This document shows, in pieces, positions 1-11,000 of a stretch of 37,239 nt of DNA (positions within the stretch are counted from its first letter, which is position 1; each line of letters starts with the position of its first letter). A program made the position numbers and the translations under genes. This stretch comes from Halocafeteria seosinensis. Its lineage: Eukaryota > Sar > Bigyra > Bicosoecida. Below the pieces are notes generated by a model. The model had not been told where the DNA came from and made no database searches. It saw only the letters and a program-made list of their open reading frames with translations. The DNA is taken from NCBI GenBank assembly GCA_001687465.1, contig LVLI01000147.1:1-37239 (forward strand). The letters are read 5' to 3'.

Positions 1-480
1 ACGCAGAATGCCAGCTACACGCTTCGTCACTGGGGCAAGGTCGTCCACAACTTGTACGACAACACTCACGATTGATCCGNAACTCCTTCAAGTAGCTCCA
101 CGGCCCAGTCGTCACGGGATCAACCGAGGAGCGAGTCGTCGGCTCAAGAAGTAAATCGTTCCCAAGCTGCTACGCAGAATGCCAGCTACACAGCGACTTC
201 GTCACTGGCGCCAACGTCGTCCACAACTTGCACGACAACACCCACGATATCCGGAACTCCTTCAAGTAGCTCCACGGCCCTGTCGTCAGAAGTAAATCGT
301 TCCCAAGCTGCTACGCAGAATGCCAGCTACACAGCGACTTCGTCACTGGCGCCAACGTCGTCCACAACTTGCACGACAACACCCACGATATCCGGAACTC
401 CTTCAAGTAGCTCCACGGCCCAGTCGTCAGAAGTAAATCGTTCCCATGCTACTACGCAGAATGCCACACAACGGAAACGG
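1..480 (+). repeat. 141-bp coding minisatellite, Ser/Thr-rich tail remnant
   Basis: Units begin with ACGCAGAATGCC at 1, 172, 313 and 454. Two complete units are exactly 141 bp (47 codons). The first is 171 bp and degenerate, and the last is cut short. In frame 1 each unit encodes a Ser/Thr-rich segment with one Cys (runs such as TSSTTCTTTPT and TPSSSSTA). The unit length is a multiple of three and the two clean units keep an open frame, so this was a protein repeat. The first unit carries a stop and an N, so the locus is probably broken. The part after 454 resembles the Ser/Thr tail and the shared end GGTTCCGCTGA of the GLUG pseudogene near 23.15-23.46 kb, suggesting the 3' end of a relative of that gene. 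Such tails are typical of O-glycosylated surface stalks; that role is inference. Confidence 0.75.
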
Positions 481-1190
481 GTTCCGCTGATACGATGTGG
501 TAGGCCAACTAGCAGACATGGCTTCAGAAAGCTTCGGGTTAACCGAAAAAGTACCCAGACCAATATTTAACTACTGTATCGGTTGGACCCACATTTCCCC
601 TCTCAACTTGAAAAGGAAGTACTGTGGGGTACGCAGTACACCGGTACTAGGCAAAATTGGGGGATCACTACCAGTGAGGCAATACCTCTCTGGACACACG
701 TAACTGCAATTGGAAGTATCGGTACGCAGGCGTTATGGAGTCTGCGCGACAACCTGAAAGTCCTGCTGGCCGGCGAAGTTGTACAGCTGTACTCGGCTAA
801 TGTAGCGTCTGCGGCGGAAAAAGAAGACGAAGGAAGGACGAAATTGAAAGAACAAAATGTATGGAAAACAGAAAGGAGCGCTAACACTGTCCCTAACAGT
901 GTATTTGGAAAAGTGGAGCCAGTATCGTGTACATCCTAGGCTGCCACTGTTTCACTTTCACCACCCCAGGGATCTGGAATCCACAACAGCGTAGTGGGCC
1001 AACGTTGCCGCCACGGACACAGATGCAGATACTCTGTCTGCTACACGTACACGGAGAGGAAAGCAGGATCAGAACTCTTGGGTTTATGGTCTCTCGTGGC
1101 CAAGATGCCTATTTTCGGTAGCTCAAATCCGGAACTCTCTAAACGGGAGTGAAAGTGCGAGCCCTGTACCGCTATTTCCCTCACTTTGAG
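481..1190. other. no gene recognised; spacer before retroelement remnant
   Basis: Several short overlapping reading frames occur here (the longest is 583-939, 118 aa), but none has a recognisable domain, repeat or splice context. A small hairpin lies at 1178-1192 (CCCTC / GAGGG). The stretch may be decayed 5' sequence of the retroelement or decayed 3' flank of the minisatellite gene. Confidence 0.5.
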
Positions 1191-1199
1191 GGCGTCGTG

Positions 1200-2980
1200 G
1201 ATGTGGATATGTCATCCGCTCCAATCAAAACCAGGCAAGCGCCAAGCTATTGATGAAGGAATGCAACCGATGAATGAGATGCTTGGTGGTTTCCCTCCTC
1301 ACGTGCACTCACTGCACCTTCGATTCTGCTCTTTCCTAACACAATGTGCGTTGCAACACTGCACCCCTGTGGTTCGCCCTATGCCTCAAAGATCCACTCA
1401 TGAAGGCAGCGGAGGTATACCCGGCGTGCACCATACGGCATCCCTAGATGACATTGTCATTTCGGGAGTGCCGTGCAGCATTCAACCTACTTCAGGAAGA
1501 ACTGCAGCTAATCGGACTGAAAACCAACACGAAGACGCAGGTCCTGGTCGCAGACGAGCCGACACATGCACGAAGACGAATAGAGCCCTATCATCCCACC
1601 GCAAAACATAGCACGACGATCGGACGGGACATGTATTGTAATTCTGGCAGTCCCGTACCGTAATGAACAATTTCAGGAAAACTATGTACGGAAAAGAACC
1701 ACACTTGATATGTAGCCCTAAATTGGCGTCATTGAAAGAAGCATGGAGAGTAGGACTAGAACAGCAGGCCACGATGAGACTATTGGCCAACTCAATCGCA
1801 AGACAACCCAACTACCGGCTTCGCACCCTCAACCCTGAGGTTAACAGAAAGGCCACTGGTAGAGTTCAACCAGGATATGGCCGACATGGTGCGCAAAGCG
1901 CTGTGGCAAGATGAGCTCCCGGCCCACATCGTTGCACGAGCCAAGTTGTCCTCGAAGGCAGGAGGACTGGAGATAGTCATCCCAAACCACGCAGCAGAAG
2001 CATCTCATGTCGCCGAGGCGACCAACGCATCAAAAACGATCCAACAAGTGGCAGGAGATGAGCAGGACCCCCTCGCGCAATACCGCAAGAAGACGCCGCC
2101 ATGGCTCGCGGAGACGCAGAACGCGCTACAGGAAACGATCGGACTCCCGGATGCGAACTCCGAAGGCCACTGGAGCAAATCGAAGCTACAGAAACACCTG
2201 GGCAAGATGTTGCAGAGAGTAGCTACACGGACTCTGAAAGGACGCTGAACCCACAGTAGAAAGCGTTACTGACAGCCTGCTAAGCGGACGGAGCAGCTGC
2301 ATGGCTATACGCAGCACCAAGGAAAGGGTTAACACTGACCGACACCGAGTACATGTAGCACTGCGCCGACCCCTAGGGTTCCCCCAAACTAACCTGCTTA
2401 CGGGGCCATGCGGTGAATGGTGCGGAGAAGGACCGATCGACGAGTTTCTGCACGACGCACTGGGGTGCGGCAAAGAAGAGCGCTACGCAAAGGATCCGCT
2501 GTCATGACGGGATCGCAGTGGAACTGGAGAACTACATCCGTATGAGTCACATGCCAGTGGGGAAGAGGTGCTCGTAGACCCGCGAAACGAAGGAGAAGCG
2601 AGGTCAGTAATGGACCTTGTAGCAAAGGGCCCAACGAGCACAGTTTATGTCGATGCGACAGTGCCAAACCCGCTCACGGGACACAGAGTAGCCAGGGCAG
2701 CGGGAAGACCCCTCACCATCGCGGCAGAAGCGGGCAAAATACGGACATCTGAGGGACCACCACACGGAAATTATCCCGTTCGCGATAGAGGGACGAGCGG
2801 CTTCGGGGAAGACGCGATCAAGTTCCTCAAGAGAATTGCCAGGAAAACACCGGGCTCCCGCTGGGGAACATGTGGAACTTTCGGAAGCTGATGAGAGCCA
2901 AACTGTCAGTCACGTTGATGCGCCACAACGTGAAGGTGTTGGAGCGGTTCCGGTTAGGGTTCACCCCGCACACGGCATAG
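1200..2980 (+). mobile_element. degenerate non-LTR retrotransposon (reverse transcriptase remnant)
   Basis: Pieces of one protein can be followed across all three plus frames. At about 1365-1440 is PLWFALCLKDPLMKAA, like the segment after the QGDPLGP block of reverse transcriptases. The catalytic block follows at 1444-1467 as LDDIVISG. Next, in another frame, comes AAFNLLQEELQLIGLKTNT, matching the following RT helix. ELPAHIVARAKLSSKAGGLE (about 1912-1971) resembles the post-RT region. A Cys/His cluster (PCGEWC...HDALGC, about 2405-2470) and an acidic/Lys segment (MDLVAKGP...VYVDATVP, about 2610-2670) resemble the zinc-binding plus restriction-like endonuclease end of R2/NeSL-type elements. 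A basic tail (SVTLMRHNVKVLERFRLGF) ends at a TAG at 2978-2980. At least four frame changes and internal stops show it is dead. Only the C-terminal half is visible. The RT assignment is firm; the clade is inference. Confidence 0.8.
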
Positions 2981-3009
2981 CGTAGCCTGTAGCCTACTCG
3001 TCTTCCAGT

Positions 3010-3763
3010 AGTAGCAATACTAATACACACTCCAACATTTGTCCAATTTAAAGACACTGACTACAACTGTAACTATCTCGAAGAGTGCGTTTCAACACCT
3101 AATAACTCTACGGTATCGGGACTGCAGTCAAACGACTATTACGGATATTGCTTTTCAACATTTGTCCAATTGAAGTGCCTTGACATGTGTTTTGTTGGCT
3201 GCGATCACTCTAACATTACGAATTCTACGTTCCAGCATCTGTCGAACTTGAAGATTATGATGGGATGCAGTCATGACACTGTGACAAATTCTGCGTTCAG
3301 CCACTTGGCCAACTTGACATCCTTAAAAATGGGTGCATGTTGTCAATCAATCATTTCGGATTCTGCATTTCACCATCTTTCTGCTTTGAGATCATTGGCT
3401 AAGATGGACTGCAAGCAGCCGACGATATTGGATTCTTCTTTTGTCCATTTGCCTAAACTGACGCATTTGAATATGTTAGGATATCGCCAATCGTCCATAA
3501 CTGATTCTGCCTTCCAGTACCTGTCCAGTTTGCGATCGTTGCACATGCTTGATTGCAATCAGGACACGATAACTGATGCAGGTCTTTGCAATTTCGTATC
3601 ATGGAAAGCGAGAGTCATAGAGAACATACGAATGCTACCTGTGTTTTGTTCGGGGGAGGACTACTATGTCAACATTTCCAATGCACATGTTCGACGATAT
3701 TCTAGAACGAGGTTATTTCACATTCTTGGACCGATTTTGGATCTTCAGCCAATGTTCGGATGA
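3010..3763 (+). pseudogene. leucine-rich-repeat protein, frameshifted remnant
   Basis: About eight repeats of 24-25 residues follow the pattern L-x-x-L-x-M-x-x-C-x-Q-x-x-I-T-D-S-A-F-x-H-L-S (e.g. LRSLHMLDCNQDTITD). This is a Cys-containing LRR subtype. The downstream open part, 3170-3763, starts at an ATG inside a repeat, so it is not a natural start. Repeats continue upstream in another frame (SKSAFQHLITLRYRDCSQTT from 3078). The frames part near 3165-3170, where AATTGAAG stands in place of the expected AAT-TTG-AAG, a one-base loss. Repeats upstream of 3078 are also out of frame. The last ~50 residues are not LRR. The 3' end overlaps the end of the opposite-strand dehydrogenase gene by 62 nt, suggesting the LRR fragment was inserted or truncated there. 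A spliced, still functional gene is less likely because no GT-AG pair rescues the break at 3168. Confidence 0.7.
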
Positions 3764-4751
3764 ACGCGCAGCTCCCTCGACTCCAATGTTCACTGGCTTC
3801 TAGAGGTGCTACTTTAGGGTATCCGCTTATGTTTACCACCTGAACGTCATTCTCCCTCGTGATTATTTTGTCATGAGCACTTCCGGCTACGTTTCCGCCT
3901 TCGGCAATTGTTAGGTCGACTACTATGGTGCCCGGTTGTAGCGTGTTCAAAGTATCTTCTGAAATCAATATGGGTGCTTTCTCTCCCGGCGACCGGGCTG
4001 CCGCGATGACTACATCAGCATCATGGATTTGTTCTCGAACTTGCTCTACCATGGATTCTAGCTGTTGATCTTTTGGAAAGTATATAGGTAGTCCGCCCTG
4101 TGACTCAATAATTTCCTTTTGCGAATTCCGGGTGTAGAAGGCATTCGCTGACACCCCATGTTGTCTGGCCGAAGTAAAGGCAGCTCTCCCTGCGGTTCCA
4201 AAACCGATGATGACTGCCTTGTTCGTTTCCTTATCTCGACGCTTCAATGCATCCTCAAAGGCCAGCCTTCCAGTCATCGTGCTCATGGCGGCTAAAATGT
4301 TGAGAGGATTGTCCGCCTTCACGTTGTTCAGTTGATCCACGCTGTATGCTTTAATTCCCTTGTCATAGTATTTCTGAACATGTTGACGGCCCGGTTCAAA
4401 GGGATCCAAAGCTCCAATAAGAATTGCCCCCGATTCCATCGCAGCTATCTCTTGTGGCTCCCGGTGAGGATCAGGGCGCTTCGCTCGAACAACAACGTTG
4501 ACTCCGTGGAACAATTCTCGCCATTGTGTTGCCGCTGAGCATGAGGTTTTCACAGACGACCGTATCGTCGCACCGGCTTCTTCGTATGCGGCATCCGAGT
4601 AACCTACGCCAACACCGGCTCCGGATTCCACAAACACGGTATGACCTAAGTTCACGAGCTGCTTCACTTCGCCGGGAAGCAATGCCACGCGCCGCTCGTT
4701 CGCACGCGTCTCCTTCACAAGAAGTATCTTGAACAACTGACACTCCGACAT
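3702..4751 (-). CDS. alanine dehydrogenase / PntA-like NAD(P)-binding protein
   Basis: An intronless 349-residue protein of the alanine dehydrogenase/transhydrogenase-alpha N-terminal family. The start gives the family's N-terminus directly (ILLVKETRANERRVALLPGE, then VFVESGAGVGVGYSD, the substrate-domain signature). A glycine-rich dinucleotide loop, IIGFGTAGRAA, lies at about residues 190-200, preceded by the hinge NPLNILAAMSTMTGRLA. Family members use NAD(H) either for reversible alanine deamination or, as PntA, for hydride transfer with a membrane subunit. No transmembrane segments or PntB partner are present here, and the acidic VDLTIAEGGN segment is closer to PntA than to classical Ald. 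The ~350-370 aa length fits a stand-alone domain. The exact reaction is undecided. The last ~62 nt overlap the opposing LRR remnant, so the extreme C-terminus may not be ancestral. Confidence 0.85.
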   Translation of the reverse strand: MSECQLFKILLVKETRANERRVALLPGEVKQLVNLGHTVFVESGAGVGVGYSDAAYEEAGATIRSSVKTSCSAATQWRELFHGVNVVVRAKRPDPHREPQEIAAMESGAILIGALDPFEPGRQHVQKYYDKGIKAYSVDQLNNVKADNPLNILAAMSTMTGRLAFEDALKRRDKETNKAVIIGFGTAGRAAFTSARQHGVSANAFYTRNSQKEIIESQGGLPIYFPKDQQLESMVEQVREQIHDADVVIAAARSPGEKAPILISEDTLNTLQPGTIVVDLTIAEGGNVAGSAHDKIITRENDVQVVNISGYPKVAPLEASEHWSRGSCAFIRTLAEDPKSVQECEITSF

Positions 4752-4785
4752 TTCGTCTCCTTCTTTTTCTGCGTTTCAACCAAAC

Positions 4786-4800
4786 GATATATATATTTAT
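4786..4800 (-). promoter_or_regulatory. TATA-like element of the dehydrogenase gene
   Basis: An AT-rich block reading ATAAATATATATATC on the minus strand lies about 35-50 nt upstream of the ATG at 4751. It sits in the 293-bp gap shared with the divergent 2417-aa gene. Position and composition suit a TATA box, but nothing proves use. Confidence 0.4.
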
Positions 4801-4864
4801 CACTCTTTTACAATGCGGACACATGTATGGTAAATGCTGCTCGATGGATTGGATTCCCACGTTG

Positions 4865-4888
4865 AAGTTGAAGTTGCAACTTCAACTT
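4865..4888. promoter_or_regulatory. perfect 24-bp palindrome in divergent promoter
   Basis: Two copies of AAGTTG followed immediately by two copies of CAACTT form an uninterrupted perfect palindrome centred between 4876 and 4877. It lies midway between the divergent starts at 4751 (-) and 5045 (+). The half-site is itself a direct repeat. The form suits a dimeric transcription-factor site serving both genes, or a cruciform; function is inference. Confidence 0.55.
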
Positions 4889-5044
4889 AGTGCCGTAAGA
4901 TACGTATCTTTTAGTTTCATTCCATGTGTGTATGCCTTTGGATTGTTGATTCATTGGATACATTCAGATTTTGTAGTTTTCCATCGTGGACGTGTCTTTT
5001 TGGAACTGATCCGATTGCGGCAAAAGCGAAAATAGCCGCATAGA

Positions 5045-8000
5045 ATGTCTCGTTTTCCGCACTCGGATGGGTTGAGCGCATCGAGTCCAGGGCGTATACA
5101 CGATGATACAGCTCCTTCCCGTCGTGCTCCGGCTCCTCAGTACATGAGAAGCTTTGCTGGGGCTCCTGATCAGCGGCTGGGGAGTCCGGAGGTGTTTGAA
5201 AACATGGAATTGGAGTTCTTGGAGCGATTTGCGCTGGCGCATTCAGTACGTGTATATCGTGTATATCCATCCACTCTCCCATTTGATATCCCACATGGTG
5301 TATTTTGCAGAATGAAGAGCGGTTGGCAATTCTCCGTGAGAAAGCGCCGAGTAAACAGGAAGAAGCTGTGTTATTTGGAATCCTGTCCGAACTGGAAGGA
5401 TTCCCGGAGGAATTGGAGCAGGAAAGGCAGCGTCTGCTTGAGACCATGATGGTGGACCGAGGAGGATCTCCTTCTCGTCTTGGAAGCAGATTATTGTCCT
5501 CGTCGCAATCACCCTCGGACATCAAAAGTATGGATATGTTCACGTTTCGAAAGATGCTATTGGAACTTGACCTGGAGCAGCCGGCTGATTCCCAACCAAA
5601 TAAGGTATGATTAGTTTCTTTCTCGTCCAATTTCGTCATTTTTTCACAGCTTTGTGGGAATTCATTCATTGCTACGTCTCTCCTTGTTTCTTTCTGATGT
5701 GACCAGGACATTTTGGAATACTTGGCGCAAAAGGTGCTATCTTTGGATTTGCATTTACCCAAACCACCTCCTATCGCTAGTGTATGTATCGTATTATTGG
5801 TGGCTTTATTAACAACGCTAACAAGTTATCTTCACCAAAATCCTTCAACAGGTAAAGAGTTCTACTTCACAAAGCCACTTCCTCACCGAACTAGGAGATG
5901 AAAATGGTTTTGAGGAAGTGCTGCGAGCGCGCCTTGGCCTCAACAACTCAAACGTAACACCGGGAAGTCTGGTTCACCTTGGAGCTGACCTCTTACGCGA
6001 CTTCGTACGTGAAACCAACAATTAAGTCTGCTCGGAAACCCCAAATATATCATTGCAAGTTCTCTGTTGCAAGCAGAGAGTATATAATTATCTGCGCAAG
6101 CACGACTTATTAGACCTTTTGGCAGACCTTGTTGCCCAGCATGGAGTACCAGATTTCGCAGGGCATGATGAACGCAAGCATCTCATCAAAAAGGCATTGA
6201 AAAGCAAGTACGTATCCAGAGAAAGAGGTACATTGTGGACAACTTAATACTATGTGACCACGTGGTTCGAACAGGAACACAAGCGCGCTGGGTAATAAGC
6301 GATTCTACGAATCACTTACAAACAAGGAGCTGTATTCACTAGTGGAAGGATTTTCCATTACAGCGGTACGCATGATAGTATTGGTGGCATGTAACGTGGC
6401 GACGATGCTGTAACGTCATGTTTCATATCGATTCGTTGAGACAGAGCTTTAGCGGTGAAACTAAACGCATTCAGTCGGACAACGCCTATATCAATGCGCT
6501 TTTGTCCCGAATCCGCCTACCGTTTGGAAAGAGTATCACTGCAGAGGCTAAGGAACAATATGTTGACGATGTTTTGGAGATATGCTCTTCAATGTGCGAC
6601 AAGAATCACCAATTGCGGCTTATTGGCTTATATAATAAGCTACTATTGATGAGACACCGAAACTCTCCGATTGGAGAGAAGAAGAACTTCGTTCACGAAT
6701 TTATACACTTTCAGCGTGATTGGTATTTGCGATGTTATACCGAAGCAGCACTCCAGAAGAGAGATAAGTTTCAACGCTTCAACCTAACTGATCCAATGGC
6801 CAAGTCATATCTGAGTCAACCAAAGCCGGGAGAGGAACAGGAGTTGATTGAGAAAGGTACTGGTGTTGCGCTTTTACAAGTGTATGTGCGTCAACTTCCA
6901 TGTAGATTTGTGTTGCCGACTTCTGCAGAACTCATGGAAATACTTGGAGAGTCTACAGAAAAGAAAGTACAGGCCTTCACTAAGATTTTCGTGCCTGAGT
7001 ACTTGGTGAAGCTCCAGGCTGAAGCCAAACTACTTAGCGGCGCTTCCGACTATCAGTATTGGTTTCGCAAGTTCTCTTCTGATCAAAGAGAATTGGATCA
7101 GCTGAAGAGCAGAGTTGAGCTTCAATTTGCTGAGTACAATTCTGCGTATTTTGATGTTGAAAGTGATGTAACGCTTGATGTACGTGACTCATATGTATTT
7201 GGTTTTGATTCTGTTCGTTTCTAAGCGTGTTTGCTTTGTTTACATTTCAACAGATTGTATGCAAGAATACCCCCAAGTTGCAGGTATCCGTATATGAACT
7301 CAATTTGCCCAATTTTTATCTAGAAAACCAACAAGAACTGCGAACCGATATTGATTTGGATGGGTTGTTGCCGTACACGACTACCGAAATCGAAATCGAC
7401 TCCAGCCCGTGGGTACGAACGGTCCGATCGTTCCATGTGGAAGCAGCTTGTTCAGGAAAAATGGGAGCTTTTGTGATCGAGGTCAGTGGCAATGGGAAAT
7501 CGTGTCGTTCCATCCTACGTAAAGGGACGTTAAACTACATAAGTAGAAACACACACGACGGCATTGCGCTAAGCGTACTTGACTCAAGCAATTCTCCTAT
7601 TGATCCGGGAAACCTTATGATAAGGACGTTAGGCCGTACTATCTCAGGATTAGATTGCCGACGCACGGCTCAAGGGGAGATGCTGTTTGAGTCCCCATTA
7701 TCTGGCAACGATAATGAACCTACAGTGGTCCTATTGAAGTCTGCAAACAATGAGGAGGACTATTGCTTTGCTTCACTGTTTCATTTAAATTTTCCGGCGA
7801 AGAAGTATACCCTTTGCGCGTCCTCTTTCCTGGAGAAGTAAGTGTCTCTGTGCGTGCGAAGCAGTGTACACGTTTTATTTGAGGTGTATGCATTGACCAG
7901 AGAGATGACTATAACAGGGAAGGGCTCCTGTCGCTTATCGTTGCGTGCTCGAGCGTACCAATCTCAGTTTAGTGTCCCTGTTCCGACGGATCGTTTGAAG

Positions 8001-11000
8001 AATGCATCTGTAGCATGTAGATTGTAAGGATGGGCCTAAAGCTATAACTTGCGAGAACGCACTAGTCAGCACCAAGCGTGTGCTGCCACAATGCAGAGTG
8101 GATCTATCCGGAAGAGGAACAACGCAAATTTTCAATGATCTAACTTTCAGCGCAGACGAGGACACGGTTATTGAACTGGAACTGCCTCCTATGATAGCCA
8201 GAATAGAAGTGTCGTGCTCATGCCACGTAGAAGACTCTTCTGGTGGATTGCACGATAGTTCAAGTGCCGCCGACGTTCATCACTTATCGTCCTCCAAGGA
8301 AACGCACAGAATCCGCGATTTCTATTTAAAGTACTTCCCGGCTGATCAGCGCTTAGCAGATTCCGAATCCTCAGTAAAAGCTGGTTATCGTCTTTACTGT
8401 TTAGGGAAAAATGGAGAGGTTTATCCAGGTACCCGAATCAACGTGCAACCTTTATGTGTGGGAAGCCCTATCAACGGTAACTCATGTCTTCTTGAAACCA
8501 ACAACTATGGATTTGTTGCTTTAGGAGAGCTTGATGGATTCAACATGATCTCGGTCACACACACGGATAACACCTCTTTGTCTGTGAAATTGGCATTGTC
8601 TCTGGGACAACCCAAGCACGATTTTCCGCGGACTGCGTACGCTTTTGAAGGAAAAAATGCGCAACTCCGTGTGCCAGTACCAGTAAGCACCGCTGACAAT
8701 TCCAAAACCAGCGATATCGTCAAGGATAGATGTTCTCTGTCTCTTTTTGAAGTTTCAAGCAAACAGAAGAGAGACTCGGTGAACGAGTGCTTAGGTACTG
8801 ATTCACCTTTGAAGCTTCTTGACCAAAGTTCCAGAATCTCCATTGACGAGAACAGTCACATGCTCCAAGTGCACAAGCTTCCAGCTGGTATCTACTATCT
8901 TTGGATATTTGACACTGCAGTGTACCGACTTGAGCCAATCTTGGTGAAACTCATAGTATTTCCGTCCGCGATCAAGTCAGGTATTACCTCGAGCAACGCT
9001 CTGGAAACATTCACCCCTGAGCTGCTACAGCAGGCGCGGCTACTAGGTAGAGGGTTTCAATGTGGAGGCATTCAATTGACTTCTTGCGATGTTATAGGGA
9101 AAGACTTTGAGTCAGCTGAGGTGAAATTCGAGTGCTACTATATCAAGCAGTCTCCACGGCGTTGTAGAATAAGTGTGGCTGCACTGTGTCTTGAACCGGG
9201 CAAGAGCGGATTTGCTTCACTTGCGGGCTTAGGCTCGGGAGACGAAGATGCTGTCCCCGGAAGCTATGGCTCAGCGCCTTCGAAAACGGAATATGTTAAG
9301 TCGAGAGTGCTCGATGAAGAACAACGGTAAGTGCACATGAGGTTTTAATTCGATGAAACTTCGATATCTATTTGAATGTATTCGGTGGTTCCTGCAGGTA
9401 CATACTGTCCCGCAACGACCAAGTGGCTCGTCCAGGCTCAACCCTTTCTAGGCCGTCGCTGTTGATGAACCCGTTCGAAATTGGAGATGCCACTGTGTCA
9501 CGGAAGGAAGCGCAAGCTGGAACCGCATACGAATCGCGTCAAACTGGAGGCGGCGGTGGTGTTGCGCGTAGAAGAGCAGCGCGCTTGAGTGGTACTCGAA
9601 GAGCTTCCATGGATCAAAATAGCTCCTCATGTGAATTCCTACCTGGGAAGTGCTATGCACTTTTCAATTGTGAGCTTAATGAGGAGATTGCCCACGGAGG
9701 GTATACTAAGGGGAGTGTGACGCTACGAGCCAAGGATCTTCTGAAGAGCAGCAACTGTCCTGCATCAGCCTGCATTATGATCACAGACGGCCTTTCAAGT
9801 ATGTCATGTGTCTTATCGATATCATTTTCACAGGAGCGACAGCAGGAATCGCACCATCCTGCTGATCCACTGACGGCTACGTTCCGCGATGTGTCGTATC
9901 AATCCTCCCTTTCTTCAGACACGCACGTCGTGAGGAGACGCGTTACCAAGATTATCTCACCAGATGCAGTGCTGACTACGTATGGAGCAGATGACAATTC
10001 AGTTACCGAATTTGCTTGCACTACCGACGTAATGAGGTTCTTTAAAGCTCTGCATGAAGCTCTTGGTGTCACTTGTCAAGCCTCCTCGGAAGAAATTGAT
10101 ATTGAGCAGTTTTGTTTCCTTGCCAATTGGTCTGAGTTGAACGAAGGGAAGAAACGATTATTCTATATGTGCCACGCCTGCTTTGAGTTCAATCTTTTCC
10201 TTTTCAGGAAGGATCGTGATTTCTTCGAGCGTGAAGTACAGCCTCTCTTGCAGGCAAAGACGTCCAAAACAATCTTGGATCAGTACGTTTTGGGCATGGA
10301 TCTCAGCAAGTATACGACGGTTTCGAATTGGGATAGGCTGAATGCCGTGGAAAAATGCCTAGTCCTGGATTGGATGCGTGTGCAAGACTCTCAGTGCAGG
10401 GAGAAGGCTTTCCTCCTGGCCAATGATCTCCGGCAGGAGGCAGAAGCTAGGGCTGACGACAACACATCTAAAATTTACGACGTAAGTGGCCCTACAATGT
10501 CTTGATGTTGTGTGTAGCTAGCCAATCTATCATATTATTCTATGTGGTGCACTCTGTAGGTGGCCCTATTTCAAACCAGCGGAATTGTCTTAGAACAACG
10601 TCCTACAAACACCCAGCTCCCGAAGACGGGAGCGCCGTACGAGGTATACGCGGAACATGGATACTGTGGTATGCCAAATGCAGCTCCGGCTATTCAGACT
10701 ACTCACTTTTGGGCAGATCTAGCTTCCCATTGCGTGGAAAATAGTCTTGAGGCTACGTTCTTGTCCCCCAACTTTTGGGATATCGGCCTCGATCTCCACG
10801 AACAGTTGATTTGTTTGGCTGTTCTAGATGTTCCAACGGTGAAGCCGCGGTGTTACAAACATGCGTATCCTTCGAGAGGGCTGTTTGAATTTTCCTGTGA
10901 AGAACGATGTATTTGCATGTATCAGACTCTTGAAGAAGTTGAAGGATCACAGAGTTCAGTACTGGTGGTAAGTCTGGCGTCCGTTTTCTTCTGGATTGAA

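Noticed and set aside
583-939. 118-codon plus frame
   Set aside because: No recognisable content. It overlaps another frame on the opposite strand and lies in decayed sequence.
4917-5762. 281-codon minus frame
   Set aside because: It lies opposite exons 1-3 of the giant gene and crosses their introns; it shows no family features.
6250-6275. tRNA-like GGTTCGAA
   Set aside because: No cloverleaf can be drawn around it. It is the end of an intron.
5045-6365. Separate centrosomal FOP/LisH-type gene
   Set aside because: The helical N-terminus suggested it, but no LisH signature is present and exon 6 joins exon 7 in phase with good splice sites.
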